Below are positions 38,889-48,066 of a DNA stretch of 64,000 nucleotides, piece after piece. Position numbers and translations under genes: made by a program. Under the pieces are notes generated by a model. It did no database searches, was not told where the DNA came from, and worked only from the letters and a program-made list of their open reading frames with translations. Positions within the stretch are counted from its first letter, which is position 1. Each line of letters begins with the position of its first letter. The DNA is taken from the IMG/VR virus record IMGVR_UViG_3300008740_000351, positions 1 through 64,000 of that record, one strand, 5' to 3'. Origin of the DNA: a virus.

Positions 38889-40333
38889 TATCCTACGCTC
38901 CCCTCTAAACTAATTCCTACGAGTTGCTGTGCCTCCATAGCAAACTCCATTGGTAATTTTTGTAATACTTCTTTACAAAACCCATTAACAATTAAACTAA
39001 CAGCTTGTTCCTCTGGTATGCCTCGTTGTCTTATGTAAAATAATTGGTCATCACTAATTTTAGATGCTGACGCTTCGTGTTCTGATACTGAAGTCTTACA
39101 ATTATTATCTATGTATGGAACAGTATGTGCTCCACACTTGTCGCCTATAAGTAATGAATCGCATTGTGTATAATTGCGAGCCTTATCGGCCATCTTCTTA
39201 ATACTAACTAATCCTCTGTAAGTGTTTTGTGAATGTCCACAGGAAATACCTTTTGAGATTATTCTACTTTTTGTATTCTTACCCATATGAATCATTTTAG
39301 TTCCTGTATCTGCTTGTTGGTAATTGTTTGTTACAGCAACAGAATAAAATTCACCCGAAGAGTTATCTCCTTGTAATATACAACTAGGATACTTCCACGT
39401 AACTGCTGAACCTGTTTCTACTTGGGTCCAACTTATTTTACTGTTACGTCCTCGGCAGGCTCCTCGTTTAGTGACTAAATTATATACGCCACCTTTTCCT
39501 TGATCGTCACCTGGGTACCAATTTTGAATTGTTGAATATTTTATCTCAGCATCATCAAGAGCAACTAATTCTACATTGGCGGCGTGTAATTGATTCTCAT
39601 CTCTCATTGGTGCTGTACATCCTTCTAAATAACTTACATAACTTCCTTTGTCAGCAATTATTAATGTCCTTTCAAATTGACCTGTTTTTTCAGCATTAAT
39701 TCTAAAATATGTTGATAATTCCATAGGACATTTTACACCTGGTGGAATATACACAAATGAGCCATCTGTAAATACAGCAGAATTTAACGCCGCATAAAAA
39801 TGATCACGTATTGGTATAACAGAACCAATGTATTTTTTAACTAATTCTGGGTGCTTCTGAATTGCTTCTGATATTGGACAAAATATTACTCCTGCTTTTT
39901 CTAATTCGTCTTGAAATGTTGTAGCAACTGACACACTATCAAATACAACATCTACTGCCACACCTGCTAACTTTTTTTGTTCTGCTAATGGTATTCCTAA
40001 TTTTTTGTATGTTTCTAATAGTTTAGGGTCTACTTCATCTAAACTCTTAGGACCATCTGCCATACTCTTAGGTGCTGAATAATAATATAAATCTTGATAA
40101 TCTATTTGAGGAAAATCAACGTTAGCCCAATTAGGCTCTTCCATTTTAATCCAAGCTCTATAGGCTTTAAGACGCCAATCTAACATCCATTGCGGTTCAT
40201 TCTTTTTAGAAGATATTATTTTAACAATATCTTCGTTTATGCCTTTTGGAATTGTATCTGATTCTATATCAGTTGACCAGCCGTGCTTATACTCGGAGAA
40301 TTTATCAACTGTTTTTACTGTTTCTTTTTTCAT
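38888..40333 (-). CDS. sufB: SufB scaffold of the Fe-S assembly complex
   Basis: 481 aa, full length. Family blocks in order: [96 protein letters not shown]. The cysteine and glutamate residues used in cluster assembly lie in these blocks. It starts the minus-strand order sufB, VOC gene, sufE, sufC, sufD-like, all overlapping. A full-length SufB is unusual in a phage. Confidence 0.95.
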   Translation of the reverse strand: MKKETVKTVDKFSEYKHGWSTDIESDTIPKGINEDIVKIISSKKNEPQWMLDWRLKAYRAWIKMEEPNWANVDFPQIDYQDLYYYSAPKSMADGPKSLDEVDPKLLETYKKLGIPLAEQKKLAGVAVDVVFDSVSVATTFQDELEKAGVIFCPISEAIQKHPELVKKYIGSVIPIRDHFYAALNSAVFTDGSFVYIPPGVKCPMELSTYFRINAEKTGQFERTLIIADKGSYVSYLEGCTAPMRDENQLHAANVELVALDDAEIKYSTIQNWYPGDDQGKGGVYNLVTKRGACRGRNSKISWTQVETGSAVTWKYPSCILQGDNSSGEFYSVAVTNNYQQADTGTKMIHMGKNTKSRIISKGISCGHSQNTYRGLVSIKKMADKARNYTQCDSLLIGDKCGAHTVPYIDNNCKTSVSEHEASASKISDDQLFYIRQRGIPEEQAVSLIVNGFCKEVLQKLPMEFAMEAQQLVGISLEGSVG

Positions 40334-40770
40334 TCTATAACTCCGATGTAATCACTACATAAACCATAACAATTTTTATATACTTCTAGTTCTTCTATAC
40401 TAGGTCTCCCCATATGACATATTACTGATTTTGGTGTGTAAATATTGTAGTCAGAGTGTGTCCATATATAACCCTTACTTGTTAACGTAACATCATCTCC
40501 TTGATGCCAAAAACAATTAATGTCGTTGTTAGTCATATACTCTAATGCTTCAACATTTTTAGCATGACACCATAAGCCATTCATGTTTAACATTTTCTTG
40601 TTAACAGTATATATAGGTTTATCATGCCCTAGTTGTATCATTCCGTTTTGATACCATACATCAATTTCAACATCAAATCCTTCTGCTAGTGCCTCAAAAA
40701 TATAATGTGGACTGTTCTCCCTTTCAGGATTAGGCCCATTTAAATTTCCTCTGTGACTTATTTTTCTCAT
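40330..40770 (-). CDS. Glycerophosphodiester phosphodiesterase-like protein, 146 aa
   Basis: GDPD fold start with ISHRGN (catalytic His-Arg), then [20 protein letters not shown] (the E-x-D metal pair) and IQLGHD (second catalytic His). It is about 100 residues shorter than bacterial GDPD; the last beta-alpha units are missing. A minimal GDPD could cleave a glycerophosphodiester or a sugar phosphodiester. Overlaps sufB and the FNR gene by 4 bp each. Confidence 0.78.
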   Translation of the reverse strand: MRKISHRGNLNGPNPERENSPHYIFEALAEGFDVEIDVWYQNGMIQLGHDKPIYTVNKKMLNMNGLWCHAKNVEALEYMTNNDINCFWHQGDDVTLTSKGYIWTHSDYNIYTPKSVICHMGRPSIEELEVYKNCYGLCSDYIGVIE

Positions 40771-41489
40771 TTAACAAATGCTTTCTCTACTACAAATGAA
40801 CCAACTTGTGATTTGCTACCTTCTAGCCAACCACGTTCTTCAAGATAGTCTCTCATTTCAATATTAAAATCCATACTACCACATAACATAACTTTATCTT
40901 TTTCAGGTGATGTTTCTTGAAATGCTTTGCCTTCTTTAATTAAATCTGTAATTCGTCCACGTCTGTGAAAGTCTTCTTGTGTAACTGTAGGAATATAGTT
41001 ACAATCCATTGTTTCTAAAATAGATTTATAAGCATCTTGATCTTTTATTGTTCGTGTAGTCCAACACACATTTACTAGATTAAACATTCCATATATTTCT
41101 GGATCACGTAATAAACTCATAAAAGGAGCAATACCAGTTCCGGTTGCTATAAGCCATAAGTTACTATTTGGTATGCCACCTGGCCATATGTTGTCTGTTA
41201 CTAATGTTCCTGTAGTTTTGTCACCTACGAATAATTTATCACCTTCTTTAATATGTTGTAATTTACTTGTAAGTGGGCCGTCTGGTAATTTGATACTATA
41301 AAATTCTAAGTAATCTTCATTAGGACCATTACAAAAGCTATAAGGCCTTTTAGGAATAGAACGATCATCACTATCTAATCCTACCATCACAAACTCACCT
41401 GCTCTAAATTTATATGTCGCTGGTCTTGTTGTTTTAAATTTAAATAGGTTATCTGTATAATGTTCTACTTCAGTTACGTCTACTATCAT
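40767..41489 (-). CDS. fpr: Ferredoxin (flavodoxin)-NADP+ reductase
   Basis: 240 aa from ATG 41487-41489, which overlaps the upstream stop (ATGA); a longer frame of 47 extra codons runs inside the upstream gene. FAD site RPYS at 48-51, NADP site ATGTGIAP at 115-122, and CGSMDF later are the FNR blocks; length matches bacterial Fpr. It could reduce a ferredoxin or flavodoxin that feeds electrons to the radical SAM enzymes. No ferredoxin is seen in the window. Confidence 0.9.
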   Translation of the reverse strand: MIVDVTEVEHYTDNLFKFKTTRPATYKFRAGEFVMVGLDSDDRSIPKRPYSFCNGPNEDYLEFYSIKLPDGPLTSKLQHIKEGDKLFVGDKTTGTLVTDNIWPGGIPNSNLWLIATGTGIAPFMSLLRDPEIYGMFNLVNVCWTTRTIKDQDAYKSILETMDCNYIPTVTQEDFHRRGRITDLIKEGKAFQETSPEKDKVMLCGSMDFNIEMRDYLEERGWLEGSKSQVGSFVVEKAFVK

Positions 41490-41977
41490 AAGAAATGTCT
41501 CCATTGTATATTGAGATTGCTGTGTTCGATGGCTTTCATTTTTGATTTCCATGTGTCCATTAATGCCTGATCCCATTTTCTTTGTTGTTGTTTGGTCATA
41601 TCCCATGGGCCTGGTTTTGTCCATTCCCACGTTTCGTCTTTCTCAATACGATTTTTTAAACAGTCAAACCCTACTGTATGAATAATTGTTCCGCCTAACT
41701 CAACAGCATATTTCATTTGTAATGTTCCTGTAATGTCATCATCGTCTGCTTCTTTTGGAATAATAAAGTTTTCTTTAGTATTCCATTTAGTAATAATTTT
41801 TCCTTTATATTCTTCGCTTAATACTTCTGCTGGTTGCTTATCTGCTACAGCAATAAAATCTAAATCTTTAAATCTTTTGTACTGTCGTTTAGTTCCTAGT
41901 TTAAAATCATATGGATAGTTACAAATATGTAAATTATCTTTTAAACTAACACCATTTCCTATACATAAGATTTTCAT
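41486..41977 (-). CDS. Hypothetical protein with GNGVSL start (possible glycosyltransferase-like), 163 aa
   Basis: MKILCIGNGVSLKDN recalls the GNGPSL start of DUF115-like or sialyltransferase-like proteins, and a later TLQMKYAVELGGTIIHTVGFD block fits a Rossmann fold. The family is not certain. It lies among glycosyltransferase-like genes and overlaps the reductase start. Confidence 0.6.
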   Translation of the reverse strand: MKILCIGNGVSLKDNLHICNYPYDFKLGTKRQYKRFKDLDFIAVADKQPAEVLSEEYKGKIITKWNTKENFIIPKEADDDDITGTLQMKYAVELGGTIIHTVGFDCLKNRIEKDETWEWTKPGPWDMTKQQQRKWDQALMDTWKSKMKAIEHSNLNIQWRHFL

Positions 41978-42894
41978 TTTATATCTTGTTCAGTTAACAT
42001 AACTCCATATCTAGTAGGATTCTCATAAACCATTTTAAACCATCTACTAGATTCAGCATCTAAATCAGCAATTCTAAATTGTAAATCTTTTCTAAGTAAG
42101 TCACCATATTCTTTAATAGCTAGTTTTCTTGTTTCAACATCTTTATATTTTTCTAACATTTCTTTACAGAAAGGTTGCATGAAATCATAATTAGCAATTT
42201 GTGTATGGTCCCAACGTTCAACGTTTGTCATGTAAGTACTCATCCTAGCACCTAGTATTGCCCAGTCGCCAAATTCTACATCAAGTCCAACGCTACACCA
42301 TATAGCCAGTCTATGTAAATTTTTATAGTGATTCTTTTCTAAGTATTCCCATTTGTCAGGAAGTATACCTCTATCTAAACTTAACTTAACACCTTCTCGT
42401 ATGCCAGCTCTAAATGCCTGTTCAGTACTACCGTTAACACAGACATCACTCATAGTATCTGCCATTTGAAAGTAAGTTACCATCCAACAAAAGTCTACGG
42501 CGTGTTGTTCAGTTTTTGACTTCTCGTGACTTTCCATATTAGTAATGATGTGTTTTGGCCAAAGTTTAACGCCACCGTTTCCATAAGTTAATCCGTTGAT
42601 TATGTTGTGACCACACCAACTAAAAACAAAGTCCTTTTGTGCTTCGTCATCTATTTCTAATACTTCATTAAAAAAATCTGCCCTTACCATATTATCACCG
42701 TCTATAGTAAACACTCTATCAGTTTCACTTATTTGTCCTGCTTTATTATGAGCCGCATCAAAACCTTTAACACCGTGTACACGTTTTGCCCACGGGCATT
42801 TACTTTTTAAATCTGCCCAATGTTTTTCAGCATTAGGTTCGTCATATGAAATGTATACAACGTCAAAGTCACTTACTTTATATTGATTAATCAT
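41974..42894 (-). CDS. Glycosyltransferase-like protein, paralogue of 23078-23743
   Basis: 306 aa. Shares VVYISYDEPNAEKHW, CPWAKRVHGVKG and NGLTYGNGGVKLWPK with the 23-kb copy. VFTIDGDNMVRADFF is a clear GT-A DxD motif. The C-terminal 85 residues (repeat-like DxE pattern, MLEKYKDVETRKLAIKEYG) are absent from the short copy. The presence of two copies 18 kb apart in one operon suggests two transfers of the same chemistry. Confidence 0.72.
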   Translation of the reverse strand: MINQYKVSDFDVVYISYDEPNAEKHWADLKSKCPWAKRVHGVKGFDAAHNKAGQISETDRVFTIDGDNMVRADFFNEVLEIDDEAQKDFVFSWCGHNIINGLTYGNGGVKLWPKHIITNMESHEKSKTEQHAVDFCWMVTYFQMADTMSDVCVNGSTEQAFRAGIREGVKLSLDRGILPDKWEYLEKNHYKNLHRLAIWCSVGLDVEFGDWAILGARMSTYMTNVERWDHTQIANYDFMQPFCKEMLEKYKDVETRKLAIKEYGDLLRKDLQFRIADLDAESSRWFKMVYENPTRYGVMLTEQDIK

Positions 42895-43456
42895 TGCTTG
42901 TCCTATAACTTACTAACATATCTAAATTATATCTAGATACTAATGAAATTTCTTTTGTGTCGAGATATGGTTTAATATCGTATTCAAATTCTCCTAGTGA
43001 GTGTAAGTATATACGTTCTAGCATAATTGAATATTGACCTTTTGGTGTAACCCAAATTGTTTTCTTATCTGGTAAATTACCATTTGAAACTAATTTTAAT
43101 TTTCTAGTTTTTAAATTGTAATCAAACTTAAAAAGACGCTTCGGATTGTATTCATTTGTTATATGAACACGGTTGGTTGATGACATAGCATCAGTACTAA
43201 TATTTATTAATTGTGGAGGCTCCTGGCTAGTATCTACCATCCAAGATTTTAAATTGGTATCAGCTAGTTCTACATATCTATCTCTACTAACACGAATAAA
43301 TGATTCTTCTTTATAGTCTGCTATTTCCTTAGGACTTAATGCTAATATTTGACCAAAGATATTATAATATACTCTATGCTGACTAGCTTTAGCAACACGT
43401 TTAACATTTACATTGAATAGATTATCGGATAATGCTTGTACGTCTTCTTGTTTCAT
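42887..43456 (-). CDS. Hypothetical protein, 189 aa
   Basis: Soluble, mixed alpha/beta, no named domain. Overlaps both glycosyltransferase-like neighbours (8 and 4 bp), so it likely serves the same pathway. A central segment (HITNEYNPKRLFKFDYNLKT) is beta-rich. Confidence 0.7.
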   Translation of the reverse strand: MKQEDVQALSDNLFNVNVKRVAKASQHRVYYNIFGQILALSPKEIADYKEESFIRVSRDRYVELADTNLKSWMVDTSQEPPQLINISTDAMSSTNRVHITNEYNPKRLFKFDYNLKTRKLKLVSNGNLPDKKTIWVTPKGQYSIMLERIYLHSLGEFEYDIKPYLDTKEISLVSRYNLDMLVSYRTSND

Positions 43457-44328
43457 GCTAGTTCCTCTAATCGTTCAATATGTTTATCTGTTAACCATTT
43501 CTTAACGTGGTAATGTACTGGTTTTGTTTGTAAGTAATTGTTAATAAAACATCTACCATCTTCGTCCCAACTATCCATTAAGTATTCTGGCCAGTCTATG
43601 TCTTGTACTTTATAATCTAATAGTCCTTGACATTTTGATTTTAAATGTACAAAAGTAAAACTTGGAATAGGTTTAACTTTATCTTCCCATTCTAATAATC
43701 TAATAGCAAGTCCATACACTTCATCTGTTGCCGCCCAACGTACTTTGTTATGTCTAATATATTCCCAACTGTAGTCGTCCCAATTTTTAAATATGTCTTC
43801 GCATACATTAAAAAATTTCCTTGCTTCTTTACTTTGTCTAAAATAAGTTAAGGCCGCATACCCTCTATATAAATTATTTCTAGCAAATTGTTTACTGTAA
43901 TAACTTACATCTGCTTTGTGTCCTTTAAATGTTATAGGACTATTACAAATTTGTAATGGAAAACGTCTTGCTAATATATTCCACCATTCACTATGGTCGT
44001 GTGTAAAAATCATATCAGCATCTAAACAAATTGTTTCTTTGTAAGGTGTCATATGATATGCTTTCCACCAGTTATGTAATTTCCAATTATGAGGTAATGC
44101 TTCGTCAGTCCATGGAATAGTAACTACTTCATCAAACACTTCTTTATAATTGTCAGGTAAACGTTTTTGGTCTTCTGCTGTCATGCCAACTGCCAAGTAT
44201 GGTGCTTCTTTTTGACTTGCTTTTAAACTTAATGCTAAAGCATAAGCCATTCTAGGATAGTCACCAAACTTCTCACTATATTGTGCTATAGTAAAAAAGC
44301 CTCGTTGTCTTTTATATTTTCTAGCCAT
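43453..44328 (-). CDS. GT8-like glycosyltransferase, 291 aa
   Basis: GT-A type: an N-terminal Rossmann part, YKETICLDADMIFTHD with the DxD motif, and the C-terminal HYHVKKWL block where GT8 enzymes carry a metal-ligating His. Close paralogue of the next gene in layout. Predicted to transfer a sugar from NDP-sugar to an unknown acceptor. Confidence 0.72.
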   Translation of the reverse strand: MARKYKRQRGFFTIAQYSEKFGDYPRMAYALALSLKASQKEAPYLAVGMTAEDQKRLPDNYKEVFDEVVTIPWTDEALPHNWKLHNWWKAYHMTPYKETICLDADMIFTHDHSEWWNILARRFPLQICNSPITFKGHKADVSYYSKQFARNNLYRGYAALTYFRQSKEARKFFNVCEDIFKNWDDYSWEYIRHNKVRWAATDEVYGLAIRLLEWEDKVKPIPSFTFVHLKSKCQGLLDYKVQDIDWPEYLMDSWDEDGRCFINNYLQTKPVHYHVKKWLTDKHIERLEELA

Positions 44329-45145
44329 AAAGTTCCATAAACCTATCGTAGTTGTTTTCTATTTCGAGTTTGTTTAATAAATGTACGTTTGTATCTTTTA
44401 ATCTTACAGGTCCATCACCTGTATTAAGTGTTATACTTCCTTTGTTAATATCTATAATTGTTTCTGGAGGATAACTGTTTATTTGTCTTGTGGGCAATGG
44501 TTTTAAATATCCATCTGAGTACCCATTTATAATATGAGAGGCAATAGAAGCTGTTATATCATTTCTATAAAAAGTATATGGACTATTAAATGTTGTACTG
44601 TAAAAGTCATTGTTTTCTTTGATTTCTTTTGCTAGTGTAAACCATTTTTCAGCTTCAGTACATTTTCTAAAGTAACATACAGTAAACCAATGTATATTAG
44701 GATAGCCATCTGTAATAACTTTTTCGTAAATATGTTCTTGTTTTTTACTAGGTAACCTACTAGTAGTATTCATTAACATTGGTTCAACACTTCCCCACAC
44801 GTTAGATAATACTGAATTTTGTATTAAATAATCGCCGTCGATTAATATTGTTTCATCGTATGGAGATAAATCGTAAGCTAATAACCTATTTAAATTGTAC
44901 CATGTAATGTCTTGACGTTTGCCTTTAACATAAACACCACGCCCATTAACTACTTCTACATCATCTAGATATATTACTTCGTCCCATATATCGCTAGTAT
45001 TATTTTTATAATCTTCTTCTAAAGTAATTAATGAGATAGGAACGTCAAGGAAATGCTTTGCCATAACACCAGCCACTTCGGCCTGCTTTATGTAATTAAA
45101 CTGTTCGTTATTTTTAGCAAATATTAATACGCCTTTAGTCGTCAT
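44321..45145 (-). CDS. GT8-like glycosyltransferase, 274 aa
   Basis: YDETILIDGDYLIQN has the DxD-like metal site (DGD), and the TVCYFRKCTEAEKWF block matches the ALTYFRQSKEARKFF block of the neighbour. The C-terminal half has diverged. Paralogue pair in tandem, overlap 8 bp. Confidence 0.7.
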   Translation of the reverse strand: MTTKGVLIFAKNNEQFNYIKQAEVAGVMAKHFLDVPISLITLEEDYKNNTSDIWDEVIYLDDVEVVNGRGVYVKGKRQDITWYNLNRLLAYDLSPYDETILIDGDYLIQNSVLSNVWGSVEPMLMNTTSRLPSKKQEHIYEKVITDGYPNIHWFTVCYFRKCTEAEKWFTLAKEIKENNDFYSTTFNSPYTFYRNDITASIASHIINGYSDGYLKPLPTRQINSYPPETIIDINKGSITLNTGDGPVRLKDTNVHLLNKLEIENNYDRFMELYG

Positions 45146-45485
45146 ATGTTAATATCTCTTCCACGCTTCTTGCTGTAACTATTTCCCTTTTTTCTGCTAG
45201 GGCTCGATTTTGTTCTTGAACATAAGTGTCCAAAATTAATGTCATAAAAGGTTTAACTTCGACTTCAATTGGATTGTCATTACGGTCGTCTATAACAGCC
45301 GTAGTGTAATTTTTACGTTCAAGCAAATCTAATAGATTCAGTAGAGTTGGATCAATATTAAACATTCCGCCGTTATAACCAATTGTAAGCCTTTCAGCAG
45401 TTAATTCTTTGAGTAATTGTAATTGGTTATTTTGGACTTGTCGATAATTTGCTTTTTTGAATAAGTCTTTTGTTTCTTGAGTCAT
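45135..45485 (-). CDS. Hypothetical protein at the start of the metabolic operon, 116 aa
   Basis: First gene of the 35-kb operon, just after the promoter-terminator element. Soluble helix-strand protein (TKDLFKKANYRQVQNNQLQLLKEL..., then VEVKPFMTLILD). A good candidate early marker of this operon, but no family is recognised. Confidence 0.75.
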   Translation of the reverse strand: MTQETKDLFKKANYRQVQNNQLQLLKELTAERLTIGYNGGMFNIDPTLLNLLDLLERKNYTTAVIDDRNDNPIEVEVKPFMTLILDTYVQEQNRALAEKREIVTARSVEEILTYDD

Positions 45486-45504
45486 GATACGGTTATCCTA
45501 ATAT

Positions 45505-45540
45505 AAAAATAGCGAGTAGTGTTTTTTACACATACTCGCT
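45505..45540 (-). terminator. Terminator of the late structural operon, overlapping a promoter
   Basis: On the minus strand an 8-bp stem AGCGAGTA / TACTCGCT (45533-45540 with 45511-45518), extended by TGTGT / ACAC with a bulge, and T-rich TTTTTATA after it. The predicted start of the promoter at 45543-45571 is near 45536, inside the 5' arm, so that transcript lacks the four outer G/C-rich pairs. Confidence 0.7.
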
Positions 45541-45542
45541 AT

Positions 45543-45571
45543 ATTATATAGTCTTTGGATTAGGGTGTCAA
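45543..45571 (-). promoter_or_regulatory. Perfect consensus sigma-70 promoter of the metabolic island
   Basis: Minus strand TTGACA (complement of 45566-45571), 17-bp spacer, TATAAT (complement of 45543-45548). It is the only strong promoter upstream of 45485, so it likely drives the island from its left, 5' end. Confidence 0.85.
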
Positions 45572-45589
45572 GTATTATTTAGACTATTT

Positions 45590-46525
45590 TTAGAATGAAT
45601 CTGTTGTAGCAAAGGCCGGAGTAGCAATCGTGTATGTGCTCGATTTTCTAATCGTAATGTCTGCTTTAGTCCCAGATTCAACTGTGTCAACTGTGCTTGG
45701 ACTTGTTGGAGCGTGTTGATCATCTAATGTAATTTGAAAAGTAATAACTCCAGCGCCGTCGCTTTTTGCTTGAACTAATACATCGTTGGCACTATAAGCA
45801 CCTGAACCAATGTTTGTTCCTTCAAAAATAGTCGCATATGATGTTGACAAATCGTAAAATCCTGTAGTAGTACTTGGCGTTCCGCCTGAACCAGTTCTTG
45901 TAGTTCCAGTATAACCCATTTTAATAGTTCCTATGGAAGTATCAAAAATAGATTCCCAATTTTGAGATTGTGTAGTAGTCGCTGTTGGTTGATCCAAAGT
46001 AATATGGATTTCACCACCAGTATTAAAAAAGTATCTTGCCGCGTTATTATCAGCAAATGTAACTGTTACATCTGAATTAATTGCCGCACTTCCTACTTCA
46101 CCACCCCAAGCTGAACCTCTTTGAGAAGTGTGCTGAGTACCTAAAGTAGTTTGCTGACCTGCGTCAACGTTCTGATAGTTTGTATCTATATCAGTAACAG
46201 CACTTGATAAATCATATGAATACGCTTGTCCACCGATTGTTTGTGAACCGTCAAAAGCGTGTATAGTATCACTAGATGCCGGATAACCAGTATCACTAGC
46301 ACCTGGTATATCAACTGATGTACCTTGGTGTGTTGCCGCCGTAGCAACAGCATTTAATAATGCTGTCCATTGTGCCGCAGTAATTTGGTCTGTAGCTGAT
46401 ACAGTAGATAATGCACTTTGTCCATAACCTTTAGAACCCGAACCGGTTCCTATCGCGCCATTGACAGTAGAAACAAAACTATTGTAATCAGCGGCAGTAA
46501 TTATGTTGCCTGTTGAATATGTCAT
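45590..46525 (-). CDS. Virion structural protein, tail-fibre or collar-like, 311 aa
   Basis: Starts MTYSTGNIITAADYNSFV, an N-terminus seen in virion structural proteins of marine T4-like phages. Gly/Ser/Thr-rich and beta-rich, with no cysteine. The last gene before the terminator. Function in host recognition or tail tip is inferred from company. Confidence 0.75.
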   Translation of the reverse strand: MTYSTGNIITAADYNSFVSTVNGAIGTGSGSKGYGQSALSTVSATDQITAAQWTALLNAVATAATHQGTSVDIPGASDTGYPASSDTIHAFDGSQTIGGQAYSYDLSSAVTDIDTNYQNVDAGQQTTLGTQHTSQRGSAWGGEVGSAAINSDVTVTFADNNAARYFFNTGGEIHITLDQPTATTTQSQNWESIFDTSIGTIKMGYTGTTRTGSGGTPSTTTGFYDLSTSYATIFEGTNIGSGAYSANDVLVQAKSDGAGVITFQITLDDQHAPTSPSTVDTVESGTKADITIRKSSTYTIATPAFATTDSF

Positions 46526-46557
46526 GTTTTAATTTTCCCTTAATCCTTTACGTTATA

Positions 46558-48030
46558 TTAATTAATTATCACAAATGCTTCAATTTCGCCTACTTCTGGA
46601 GTATTTTTATCCTGAAGTGCTCTACCTATACAGTTGAAATAATTTGCTTCGCCTGTCGATGCGGATCTTGCCATGCCGTTCCCAGCACTTACAAGTCTAT
46701 CACCTTTCGTGACTGTTCCAGTAACCCTTACTGGCACTCTTCCGCTAACTGCTACAGCAGGGTGGCTGGCGTTGCCGCCTGCTTTTGAGTTCATTAAGTA
46801 TGCTGGTCTTGTTGAAACAACACCAAATACTTTATCACTTAATTCTTCATTTACTTTTGTAATTTCTTCTACGCCGCCTAAAGCAACAATAGTTCCTGGT
46901 TCAATAACGTCGTCAGCCGCGAAACGCTCTGCCAAGTCAGCATATTGAGCCGATGTTGATTGTCCTTCAAATGTTGTAGCAAATACTTGATTCCATTTTA
47001 AAGCATTAGAACCTAAGTCTCTTGTATTATTAGCATCAGGTACTAAATCGCCTTGCATACTAGCTGAGCCATCTCTTAATACCGCGGCTCCTGTTGCTGA
47101 TAATTGAGTATCAACATAACCTTTAGTTGCCGCACCTAATGCCACACTTGGGTCTGCTCTTAAAATTAAATCTGCTGTTGCGCCATCAAAATATGCCGCT
47201 GTTTTAACAACACCACCATCGTTAACTGATATAATAATATCACCATCTGATGTTTGGTTTGCTAAAGTAACGTCTGATCCTGAAACTGAAATTTTAGCAT
47301 CAGCATCAGCACCAACTGTAAAACCAGTATCGTTAGCAACACCTAATGTTCCTGTTGTAGTATCGTTATCATTTGATCTTAAATAACCTGCCGCTGTTAC
47401 ACCACCTAATGAATCTGAATCTGTTGCTGTTCCATGGAATTTTGCTGAAGCAAGTGTAGAGTTAACATTGTAACCTTGCTTAATTGTAGCAAATCCTGAA
47501 ATAGCAGAGTTAGGTGTAAATGTAGAATCTTTAGATATAATAGCAACAATAGTATCACTAACATACATTTTAACTATAACGTGATCAGTTGCTCCTGTAT
47601 CTGCGACGGTTGTAATTACTGGACCAGATTGTCCTGACCCTTGTGTAAAGGCCGGACCAATTAGTGTCCATGTACTTCCGTTATAAACTTTTAATTGTGA
47701 GTTTGTAGTGTCCCACCACAAGTCACCAGTTACACCACTTGATGGTGTAGAACCAGAAGCAGTAGAACTTGAAACTGTTTTAAATGTAGCACCATTGTAA
47801 ACTTTAAGTAAACTGTTTGTGCTATCCCACCATAACTGGCCAGCTAAAGGCGCCGATGGTGCTGAAGTGTTAGAGAAATTCTCTAGTAGTTTTACGAAGT
47901 TCTCATTCAGCAATTCGCCGTAACCACTATAGTTTTTACCGATCATTATTAGATCAGTTGTATTATCTATAGTACCGTCACTGACAGTAGCTAGTAAGGC
48001 TCCGCTTGTTTTGTTAACTGTATATGCCAT
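46558..48030 (-). CDS. Virion structural protein with repeated LWWDTTNSQLKVYNG modules, 490 aa
   Basis: Starts MAYTVNKTSGALLATVSDGT, a typical opening in marine T4-like structural proteins. The N-terminal half holds two LWWDxTNSxLKVYNG copies (near residues 68 and 107), fibre-type repeats. ADLAERFAADDVIEPGTIVALGG and the VAVSGRVPVRVTGTVTKGDRL block form a C-terminal globular part found in several phage fibre proteins. Predicted tail fibre or baseplate tip component. Confidence 0.82.
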   Translation of the reverse strand: MAYTVNKTSGALLATVSDGTIDNTTDLIMIGKNYSGYGELLNENFVKLLENFSNTSAPSAPLAGQLWWDSTNSLLKVYNGATFKTVSSSTASGSTPSSGVTGDLWWDTTNSQLKVYNGSTWTLIGPAFTQGSGQSGPVITTVADTGATDHVIVKMYVSDTIVAIISKDSTFTPNSAISGFATIKQGYNVNSTLASAKFHGTATDSDSLGGVTAAGYLRSNDNDTTTGTLGVANDTGFTVGADADAKISVSGSDVTLANQTSDGDIIISVNDGGVVKTAAYFDGATADLILRADPSVALGAATKGYVDTQLSATGAAVLRDGSASMQGDLVPDANNTRDLGSNALKWNQVFATTFEGQSTSAQYADLAERFAADDVIEPGTIVALGGVEEITKVNEELSDKVFGVVSTRPAYLMNSKAGGNASHPAVAVSGRVPVRVTGTVTKGDRLVSAGNGMARSASTGEANYFNCIGRALQDKNTPEVGEIEAFVIIN

Positions 48031-48066
48031 TTATGTACTCCACAACATTATTTATTATATTTAGCG

